From Chloroflexota bacterium (GTDB lineage: Bacteria > Chloroflexota > Anaerolineae > Anaerolineales > Villigracilaceae): a stretch of 5,567 nucleotides of DNA. The DNA is taken from the NCBI GenBank assembly GCA_021796315.1, contig JAJYOH010000421.1:1-5567 (forward strand), given 5' to 3'. The position numbers were made by a program, and so were the translations under genes. Shown here piece after piece: positions 1 to 4,883 of this stretch; within the stretch, counting starts at the first letter, position 1, and each line of letters starts with the position of its first letter. Below the pieces are notes generated by a model that did not search any database, was not told the origin of the DNA, and saw nothing but the letters and a program-made list of their open reading frames with translations.

Positions 1-87
1 TCCATTCAGGGAATGATGATTTTCCATTTTTTTATTTACGACAAGATTCTATCATCGAACCAAAATCCCACCATAATTGTCCAATTC

Positions 88-116
88 TTGACTCCATTTT
101 TTGGTCGTGATAATAT
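88..116 (+). promoter_or_regulatory. sigma-70-type promoter of the hydroxylase gene
   Basis: A -35 hexamer TTGACT (88-93) is followed after exactly 17 bases by a -10 hexamer TAATAT (111-116). Both are close to the housekeeping consensus and the spacing is optimal. Transcription would start near 122-124, giving a leader of only about 15 nt before the ATG at 138. The region upstream (1-87) is AT-rich and contains no gene I can support. An imperfect inverted pair (ACCAAAA 59-65, TTTTGGT 99-105) flanks the -35 element and could be an operator, but this is weak. Confidence 0.75.
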
Positions 117-126
117 CCTTATGAAC

Positions 127-132
127 AGGAGG
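127..132 (+). promoter_or_regulatory. strong ribosome binding site deciding the ATG at 138
   Basis: A perfect AGGAGG lies five bases before ATG 138. A second in-frame ATG at 144 would be 11 bases away, so 138 is preferred. The core sits in a small perfect inverted repeat: AACAG (124-128), loop GAGG (129-132), CTGTT (133-137). The site would therefore be shown in a tetraloop if the 5-bp stem forms. Confidence 0.75.
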
Positions 133-137
133 CTGTT

Positions 138-863
138 ATGAGCATGTCGGCAGATCAATCGATTATCGAAACGGATGTTGAGTTTACCGAAGAACAGCAC
201 GCCATCTGGAGAGCGCTTTACAGCAGTCAGGCGCCGCAGGTCAAAAAATATGCCTGCAAGGAATACCTGGCAGGCTCTGAAAACTTGAAATTGCCGGAGG
301 ATCGGATTCCTTCGGTGCAGTGGCTCAATGAACGCATCACACCGCGGACCGGGTGGCGGACCGTCCGAACCAGAGTGCGCTACTCTGACGCGGTGCAGTG
401 GTACGCGCATTTCGCTAAGAAAGAATTCCTGATTACGGATTATGTCAGGAGCAGGGAAGAACTGGATTTCACTCCTGAGCCGGATATGTTCCACGATGTT
501 TACGGACATCTACCGTACTTCACACTCCCCGAATATGTCGAAATTCAGGAAATTTTTGCTCCCGCTTTTCACAAAGCTACGACAGACGAACAACGTGAAA
601 ACCTTAAGCGGCTGGCCTGGTTTAGCGCCGAGTTTGGTTTGATCCGTGAAAACGGCGAGCTTAAGATTTTTGGTACAGGTTTGATCTCGTCCAAGGCCGA
701 GATGGAACATGTGTTGGCTGGAAATACGCCCTTGATACCGTTCAAGGTCGAGACTATTGTCAATTTTGATAAGGCCATTTGGAGTTTCAACAATCAATTG
801 TTTGTTTTTGATTCTCTAAGTGAACTCAAACAAGAACTGGCACGGTACTTTGACACTTTCTAG
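138..863 (+). CDS. phhA: aromatic amino acid hydroxylase, probably phenylalanine 4-monooxygenase
   Basis: This 241-aa protein belongs to the pterin-dependent, non-haem iron aromatic amino acid hydroxylases, which in bacteria mostly convert phenylalanine to tyrosine with O2 in the cytoplasm. The family signature is clear: FTPEPDMFHDVYGHLPYF at residues 111-128 gives iron ligands His119 and His124, and WFSAEFGLI (161-169) gives Glu165. The conserved GTGLISS follows at 179-185. There is no N-terminal ACT regulatory domain, and the protein is slightly shorter than the usual bacterial enzymes (about 260-300 aa), so it is a bare catalytic domain. The start at 138 is supported by AGGAGG five bases upstream. 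The gene stands alone, with its own promoter and a hairpin after the stop. No pterin-4a-carbinolamine dehydratase gene is adjacent. Family membership is near certain. Substrate preference (Phe over Tyr or Trp) is inferred from bacterial precedent, and the gene symbol is provisional. Confidence 0.9.
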   Translation: MSMSADQSIIETDVEFTEEQHAIWRALYSSQAPQVKKYACKEYLAGSENLKLPEDRIPSVQWLNERITPRTGWRTVRTRVRYSDAVQWYAHFAKKEFLITDYVRSREELDFTPEPDMFHDVYGHLPYFTLPEYVEIQEIFAPAFHKATTDEQRENLKRLAWFSAEFGLIRENGELKIFGTGLISSKAEMEHVLAGNTPLIPFKVETIVNFDKAIWSFNNQLFVFDSLSELKQELARYFDTF

Positions 864-877
864 TCGTGACCTTACAG

Positions 878-912
878 ACTGGCCGTTCTCTTCAGGGAGC
901 GGCCAGTTCATT
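878..912 (+). terminator. hairpin terminator after the hydroxylase gene
   Basis: An 8-bp perfect stem, ACTGGCCG (878-885) with CGGCCAGT (900-907), encloses a 14-nt loop that may pair further through CTC/GAG. It starts 14 bases after the stop codon. The following TCATTTTAT is only moderately T-rich, so termination may be incomplete. The hairpin lies between two convergent genes. On the minus strand it is not followed by a T tract, so it should mainly serve the plus-strand gene. Confidence 0.65.
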
Positions 913-1770
913 TTATGCTTTAGAAGTCTTTGTGGATTTCTTCTTTGTTTTTAGATTATTTCTCTTCGGCTTTGTGACGCTTGATTTCGCCTTCTTGCTT
1001 TCTGTTTTAATAGGCAAAATTTCTTCTTCGGGTTCGTTGACGATGATCGGCGCTATTTTAGGTCTTAGAAATTCCAAAGCAAGTAATGCGATTGCAAGTA
1101 TGCCCCATGCCGCGAGTTGGGCAACGCGTAAATCCCCAAAGATGAGGGTGCTGTCGCCGCGGAAGGCCTCGATGATCAGGCGGCTGGCGGCTGTCAACGC
1201 GGCAAATAGCAGGAAATCGCTGCCGGGTTTGGAATCCGCTTTTCGGAACCAGAGCAGACCCAAGGTCAGGAATGAGGCGATGATCTCGTAGATCTGGGTC
1301 GGATGCCGCATCGCGCCCCAAAGGTTGATCGCCCAGGGCAGGCTGGTCTCTTGTCCAAAAGCTGCACCGGAGGCGAGATGCGAAAATCCGAGCCCAACAG
1401 CGAGCGCGGCAAAAAATAATGTCAGCGCGTCGAGCGTGGACCAGAGCGACAGCCCTTTGCGTTGAGCATAAGCCAGGCCGGTAATGATCGCGGCGGCTAA
1501 TGCTCCCCAACTGTCGAATAGGGTGATGTTCAAGGAGATCAAGCTAAGTGGGCTTTGTGCAAAGGCCGAGATGTGTTCGGCGGTGTAGAAGAGACGCCCG
1601 CCAATGATGTAAGCGAGCAAACCAGTGAAGATCAAATTGTTCAACACTTCGGCGTCGACGTGGTAACGCGCGGCGCGTTTTTCAGCGAGAGACAGACCGA
1701 ACCATGCCGCGACTACGATGAGAATGAGATCGCGCGGGGGAGCGAGAAGATTGCGGAAGATTGCGAGCAT
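913..1770 (-). CDS. divergent Lgt-like (prolipoprotein diacylglyceryl transferase family) membrane protein
   Basis: This 285-aa polytopic membrane protein carries Lgt-family landmarks: GGRLFY at residues 57-62, RHPTQIYE at 155-162, and an SRLIIEAFR segment (196-204) matching the region of E. coli Arg239 and Glu243. Lgt moves diacylglycerol from phosphatidylglycerol to the lipobox cysteine of prolipoproteins. The signature usually reading GRxGNFxNGExxG is here LGFSHLASGAAFG (127-139). By alignment, positions matching E. coli Arg143, Asn146 and Glu151 become Gly128, His131 and Ala136, while Gly150 and Gly154 are kept. The usual FHGG motif is FDSWG (85-89). Classical Lgt activity is therefore doubtful. 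After the last membrane segment an acidic stretch (246-250) leads into a lysine-rich tail (255-285), absent from typical Lgt. There are no cysteines. The gene starts one base after the tlpA-like stop (TAA-C-ATG), and the nearest Shine-Dalgarno-like sequence is about 14 bases away, which suggests translational coupling. It could be a catalytically altered family member rather than the cell's true Lgt. Confidence 0.8.
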   Translation of the reverse strand: MLAIFRNLLAPPRDLILIVVAAWFGLSLAEKRAARYHVDAEVLNNLIFTGLLAYIIGGRLFYTAEHISAFAQSPLSLISLNITLFDSWGALAAAIITGLAYAQRKGLSLWSTLDALTLFFAALAVGLGFSHLASGAAFGQETSLPWAINLWGAMRHPTQIYEIIASFLTLGLLWFRKADSKPGSDFLLFAALTAASRLIIEAFRGDSTLIFGDLRVAQLAAWGILAIALLALEFLRPKIAPIIVNEPEEEILPIKTESKKAKSSVTKPKRNNLKTKKKSTKTSKA

Positions 1771-1771
1771 G

Positions 1772-2314
1772 TTATTTTAGGATTTCCTCTATTTGTGTGC
1801 GCAACAGGGCTTCGGACATTGGTCCGCCAATTACAACATCGTTGATGGTGCCATCACGTTTGATGAAGTAACTGGATGGCAAGGAGCGAAGATCGTATCT
1901 GTGTGCCACGCTGCCAACTTCATCCAACAGGATTGGAAAGGTGATTCCGTATTGTGTCAGAAATGGAGCAATGTCAAGCGGGCTATCCTGTGAAGTCGTA
2001 TTAATGCCAAGCACGACCAGACCTTTATCCTTATATTCTCCGTAGATTTTTTCAATGGTGGGCATCTCGGCCCGGCAGGGCGGGCACCAGGTGGCCCACA
2101 GGTTGACCAGCACAGCTTTACCCTTTAATTCGGAGAGTGTGTATTTTTCTCCCTTTGGCGTGGAGAGGGAAATCTCCGGAGCGAGAAATCCTTTTTGCGG
2201 CGCGGGGATGCGTCCTGCGGTGGACGCGCCGGTTTTGTCAGCGCTTAGGAATATCCAGACGAGACCGGCGAGCAGGAGGATGGCGTATACAGCGCGGCGT
2301 TGAATTGGTTGCAT
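1772..2314 (-). CDS. membrane-anchored TlpA/ResA-family thiol-disulfide oxidoreductase
   Basis: This 180-aa protein has an N-terminal signal anchor (hydrophobic residues about 8-23 after basic RR) and then a thioredoxin-like domain from about residue 42 to the end. The active site is WCPPC (76-80), with Cys77 and Cys80 the only cysteines. The loop RSLPSS supplies the cis-proline (Pro146). The opening FLAPEISLSTPKGEKYTLSE, followed by GKAVLVNLWATWC, is typical of the TlpA/ResA/AhpC-TSA group. Such proteins act on the outer face of the cytoplasmic membrane, reducing cysteines in cytochrome c or copper-site maturation. No such partner gene is in the window, so the substrate is unknown. There is no lipobox cysteine, so it is an anchored protein, not a lipoprotein. 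An AAGGAA ribosome binding site lies four bases before the ATG. It is the first gene of a two-gene unit with the Lgt-like gene downstream and diverges from the DUF429 gene. Confidence 0.92.
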   Translation of the reverse strand: MQPIQRRAVYAILLLAGLVWIFLSADKTGASTAGRIPAPQKGFLAPEISLSTPKGEKYTLSELKGKAVLVNLWATWCPPCRAEMPTIEKIYGEYKDKGLVVLGINTTSQDSPLDIAPFLTQYGITFPILLDEVGSVAHRYDLRSLPSSYFIKRDGTINDVVIGGPMSEALLRTQIEEILK

Positions 2315-2358
2315 ATGTTTCCTTTTTCGGCTACACTCATATTGTTAGCCTTCGAGTT

Positions 2359-2364
2359 GATAAT
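2359..2364 (+). promoter_or_regulatory. candidate -10 element for a leaderless DUF429 mRNA
   Basis: GATAAT matches the -10 consensus at five of six bases and ends six bases before the ATG at 2371, so the predicted transcription start is at or next to the A of the start codon. There is no Shine-Dalgarno sequence in front of that ATG. No convincing -35 hexamer is present at 16-18 bases upstream, which keeps this tentative. Confidence 0.4.
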
Positions 2365-2370
2365 CTTACT

Positions 2371-3132
2371 ATGCTTTTTACGGATTCAGTTTTTGTAGGC
2401 ATCGATCCAACCTCGGGACATAGATCCTTCACTTATGCCGCGCTGGATCGCAGTTTGAATCTGATGGCGCTGGGCGATGGCGAGATGGAAGACGTGATGG
2501 CGTTTCTGGGCGGCCAGCCTTCGGCGACGGTGGCAGTCAATGCGCCCTCGCATGTCAATCATGGTTTGGTTCGTAAAAACCTGGAAAGGCAAAGTTTGAC
2601 CCCGCATACGTTACGCGGTGTGGAAATGCGCGTGGCCGAACATGAACTGCGCGGGTGCGGCATCGCCGTCAGTGGGACGGGGGCCAGAGAATCACTGTGC
2701 CCGGCCTGGGTCCAGGCCGGATTCGCGTTGTATGAAAAGTTGTCGAAGGTCGGATTCAAATCCTATCCCGAAGAAGGCGCGTCGCATCAATGGCTGGAGA
2801 CTCATCCACATGCGGCTTTTTGTGTTTTACTCGGCGAGAGTCCGCTTCAGAAATCGACGTTGGAGGGGCGTTTGCAGCGGGAGCTTTTACTCTACGAGCG
2901 GGGGGTTCGCATTAAAGACCCGATGGAATTTTTTGAGGAGATCACGCGTCATAAATTGATGCGCGGTATTTTACCGATGGAACGGGTGCATATCCCGGAG
3001 CAATTGGACGCGCTTGTGGCGGCTTATACGGCCTGGCTGGCAATGGAGAGGCCAAGCGATGTAACGCGCATTGGACACAAACAGGAGGGATTCATTACGC
3101 TGCCTGCGGCTTCACTCAAAGAAAAATATTAG
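2371..3132 (+). CDS. DUF429 family protein (predicted RNase H-fold)
   Basis: This 253-aa protein has the ordered motifs of DUF429: GIDP at residues 10-13, VAVNAPS at 54-60, an RVAEHELRGCG segment (87-97), ETHPHAAF (143-150) and LDALVAAYTAWLA (212-224). DUF429 is predicted to adopt an RNase H-like fold, and some members are called predicted nucleases, but no reaction is established. Candidate acidic residues are Asp12, Glu143 and Asp213. The second motif, usually VAIDAP, has Asn58 in place of Asp. The open frame extends upstream to 2137, but that part lies antisense to the TlpA gene. The first ATG directly before the GIDP strand is at 2371, and no in-frame ATG, GTG or TTG lies in the intergenic region. 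There is no ribosome binding site, so translation may be leaderless. The gene diverges from tlpA across a 56-base gap and converges with the 62-aa gene. Cellular role is unknown. Confidence 0.85.
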   Translation: MLFTDSVFVGIDPTSGHRSFTYAALDRSLNLMALGDGEMEDVMAFLGGQPSATVAVNAPSHVNHGLVRKNLERQSLTPHTLRGVEMRVAEHELRGCGIAVSGTGARESLCPAWVQAGFALYEKLSKVGFKSYPEEGASHQWLETHPHAAFCVLLGESPLQKSTLEGRLQRELLLYERGVRIKDPMEFFEEITRHKLMRGILPMERVHIPEQLDALVAAYTAWLAMERPSDVTRIGHKQEGFITLPAASLKEKY

Positions 3133-3186
3133 TGCGTACACAAAATCTTTAACTCCGAAAATATTTCTCCGCGTGTTCCCCTTAAG
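3133..3186. other. short convergent intergenic gap
   Basis: These 54 bases separate the convergent DUF429 gene and 62-aa gene. The stretch is AT-rich, with one short near-palindrome (GAAAATATTTC), but I find no GC stem followed by a T tract on either strand. No standard intrinsic terminator can be supported. Confidence 0.6.
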
Positions 3187-3375
3187 TTACAGATATTTCC
3201 TCAACTCTCTTGCCTGGTGCGGATGCCGCAATGCAATAAAAAGCACGCGCAGTTCTCCCTTGTCTTGTGCAGAATCGGGGAAGGCCGCCATGAAATCATC
3301 GGCGGTCAGGTATCCCTGAATGCCAGCTTTTTCCATCAGAAGATCGAGCGCCAATTCTCGTTGCTGTGCTGACAA
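3187..3375 (-). CDS. small 62-aa protein resembling sigma-70 region 1.1
   Basis: I do not recognise a named family. The start is a TTG (3375-3373) with a perfect AGGAGG three bases upstream. An in-frame stop lies eight codons before it and no better start is present. The protein is soluble and mostly helical by eye: a helix with ELALDLLMEKAG (7-18), then GYLTADDFMAAFPDS (20-34), then ELRVLFIALRHP (39-50) and a basic end. The core GYLT-acidic-x(4)-FP resembles sigma-70 region 1.1, which typically reads GYxTYEDI...PE before a helix. Length (about 60 aa) also suits that domain. This is inferred by eye only. It lies 21 bases after yceD on the same strand, where rpmF often sits, but it has none of the basic or cysteine features of L32. 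Codon choice looks normal for the neighbourhood. A regulator or anti-sigma-like partner is possible. That it is a real gene is more certain than its function. Confidence 0.65.
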   Translation of the reverse strand: MSAQQRELALDLLMEKAGIQGYLTADDFMAAFPDSAQDKGELRVLFIALRHPHQARELRKYL

Positions 3376-3378
3376 AGC

Positions 3379-3384
3379 CCTCCT
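3379..3384 (-). promoter_or_regulatory. ribosome binding site supporting the TTG start of the 62-aa gene
   Basis: Read on the minus strand this is AGGAGG, three bases before TTG at 3375. The core is perfect but the spacing is shorter than the usual 5-9 bases. No ATG or GTG lies between it and residue 14 of the protein, so it is the main support for translation here. Confidence 0.6.
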
Positions 3385-3396
3385 GGGCGTAATAGG

Positions 3397-3900
3397 TTAT
3401 AACAATTTTTTCAAAACAGAGAACGGTGAGTCGTCTTCGGGTTGTTTGTGACCGCAATCGCCGAGGTTGAGGTCCTGTCCGCATTCGATACACAGTCCTT
3501 TGCAAGCGGGTTTGCAGATCGGTTTGATGGGCACTTCGAGCAGGGCGTATTCGCGCAACATTTCGGCCAGATCGATCTGCGCATCATCGGGAATGATCAG
3601 GTCTGATTCATTCACGATCTTGTGGCTGAACGAGTATAACTCGGTGAAATTCCAGACGAGATGGTGGCTGTATGGCTTCAAACATCTGACACATTCGAGA
3701 TCGGTATCGCCTTCAAATGCGCCGGTCAGGATAAGTCCCTGCGGCGTGCGGCCGACCTGCGCGGCTCCGCTGAATTGGCGGAGCGCAAGGTCCTCGAGCT
3801 TGACCTCATCGAATTCAAACGGAAATTCGCTGGCGAAGCCGATATCTGCATGGATGATGAAGCCGACATTTATTTGGAAGGGTTTACGTGGGTTGACCAT
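3397..3900 (-). CDS. yceD: DUF177 / YceD family protein, large-subunit rRNA accumulation
   Basis: This 167-aa protein belongs to DUF177 (YceD), whose E. coli and plant members are needed for normal 23S rRNA accumulation. The N-terminal INVGFIIHADIG (10-21) and the strand RTPQGLILTGAFEG (51-64) lead to the ECVRC pair (Cys70, Cys73). The C-terminal half has IPDDAQIDLAEMLREY (103-118), then LLEVPIKPICKPACKG with further cysteines at 129, 133, 137, 140 and 149. The cysteine sets look able to bind a metal, but this is not shown. The ending SPFSVLKKLL is typical of the family. Length matches the family (about 170 aa). It starts 17 bases after the polyprenyl synthase stop with only a weak ribosome binding site (GGCAGA), so it is probably co-transcribed and perhaps coupled. 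In many bacteria rpmF follows yceD, but here a 62-aa gene does. Confidence 0.92.
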   Translation of the reverse strand: MVNPRKPFQINVGFIIHADIGFASEFPFEFDEVKLEDLALRQFSGAAQVGRTPQGLILTGAFEGDTDLECVRCLKPYSHHLVWNFTELYSFSHKIVNESDLIIPDDAQIDLAEMLREYALLEVPIKPICKPACKGLCIECGQDLNLGDCGHKQPEDDSPFSVLKKLL

Positions 3901-3917
3901 GGGAATCTGCCAACTGT

Positions 3918-4883
3918 TTAAACTTTTCTATCCACGATGTACTTTGCCAGGTTTTCCAGAGCTTCGCGCTCGGGGCCGGGTTCGAATCTTTCAAGGGCGC
4001 GTAATGCGCTTTCGACATGCTGGCTGGCTTCGACCATCGCTTTTTTTACGGCATCCGTCTTGCGGATGGAATTGACCAGGCGCGCCATGTGCTCTTCATT
4101 GCCCCATCCACCCTCGGCCAGGGATTTGACATCTTTATCATCAGGATGAGACTCAGCATAGTAAATGGCCGGAAGTGTGACAAGGCCGTTGAGCAAATCG
4201 GAGCCGACTGGTTTACCGATGGCGGTTTGTTCGCCAGTGTAGTCTAGGATGTCGTCCACGATCTGGAAGGCAATCCCGACTTCGTTTCCAAACACGCGCA
4301 TGGATTCAACTACGGTTTCGTCTACCGGACTGACCATGGCCGCAGAGCGGCTGATCATTTCAAAGAGCGAGGCGGTCTTGGCATAGATGCGCTGGGAATA
4401 ATTTTCGCGGTTAATGACCCCGCGCGCCGAAAACATCTGAGTCAATTCGCCGTTGACGATGACCGCCAGCGTTTCTGAAAATAGTTTCATCAGCGGCAGG
4501 TAATCGGTCTCGGCGGCAAGCTTGGCGGCGCGGGCGAAAAGGAAATCGCCGGTCAAAACGGTGGCGGCAGGCGACCAACGTGCGTTAAGCGTCGGCATGC
4601 CGCGGCGCAGGAGCGCGCCGTCGATCAGATCATCGTGGACCAGCGTAGCGGTGTGCAGTAATTCCACAGCTGCGCCGAGCGTAATGAGCTTCTCTTCAGG
4701 TGCGCCCAGCATGTTTCCGACCAGCAGGCCTAAAGTCGGGCGGATGCGTTTTCCGCCAGCGGCCAAAATCTGTTCGAAAGCGGCGCGCAGATCGGGATGA
4801 CGATCGTCCGCCTGTGAATGCAGGCGGGCTTCAATGACTTGAAGTTGTTCTTGTACGGGTGAAATGAACGTAACGTTATTCAA
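3918..4883 (-). CDS. trans polyprenyl diphosphate synthase, probably medium/long chain
   Basis: This 321-aa cytoplasmic enzyme condenses isopentenyl diphosphate onto an allylic diphosphate. It shows GKRIRP (44-49), the first aspartate-rich motif DDLID (84-88), RRG (93-95), Lys169-Thr170, the second motif DDILD (210-214), and GSDL (227-230). Length is typical (about 320 aa). The fifth residue before the first motif is Ala79, in LHTATLVHDD. Small residues there go with long products, as in octaprenyl synthase, whereas farnesyl and geranylgeranyl synthases carry bulky ones. The product is thus likely a C30-C45 chain for menaquinone, but exact length cannot be read from sequence. The start is a TTG overlapping the tatD stop (TTGA), with GGGGAG seven bases upstream. 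It lies in one transcript direction with tatD before and yceD after. IspB- or HepT-like assignment is left open. Confidence 0.93.
   Translation of the reverse strand: MNNVTFISPVQEQLQVIEARLHSQADDRHPDLRAAFEQILAAGGKRIRPTLGLLVGNMLGAPEEKLITLGAAVELLHTATLVHDDLIDGALLRRGMPTLNARWSPAATVLTGDFLFARAAKLAAETDYLPLMKLFSETLAVIVNGELTQMFSARGVINRENYSQRIYAKTASLFEMISRSAAMVSPVDETVVESMRVFGNEVGIAFQIVDDILDYTGEQTAIGKPVGSDLLNGLVTLPAIYYAESHPDDKDVKSLAEGGWGNEEHMARLVNSIRKTDAVKKAMVEASQHVESALRALERFEPGPEREALENLAKYIVDRKV

Noticed and set aside
11..35. GGAA-loop-TTCC followed by a T run, as a terminator of an upstream gene
   Set aside because: The stem is only four base pairs with an AT-rich loop, too weak to call.
36..509. Minus-strand open frame of 157 codons over the hydroxylase gene
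   Set aside because: It is antisense to a gene with clear family motifs, and its translation shows no recognisable domain.
866..1291. Plus-strand open frame of 141 codons opposite the Lgt-like gene
   Set aside because: Shadow of the minus-strand coding sequence; its start would sit directly before the terminator hairpin and its product has no family features.
2137..2370. 78-codon upstream extension of the DUF429 gene
   Set aside because: It runs antisense through the tlpA signal anchor, has no family similarity, and the conserved GIDP strand begins just after ATG 2371.
3187..3375. rpmF (ribosomal protein L32) expected after yceD
   Set aside because: The product lacks the basic N-terminal PKRRxSKSR-type sequence and has no cysteines, so it is not L32.
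3467..4075. Plus-strand open frame of 202 codons across yceD and the end of the polyprenyl synthase
   Set aside because: It spans two well-supported minus-strand genes and its Ser/Arg-rich translation looks like a shadow.
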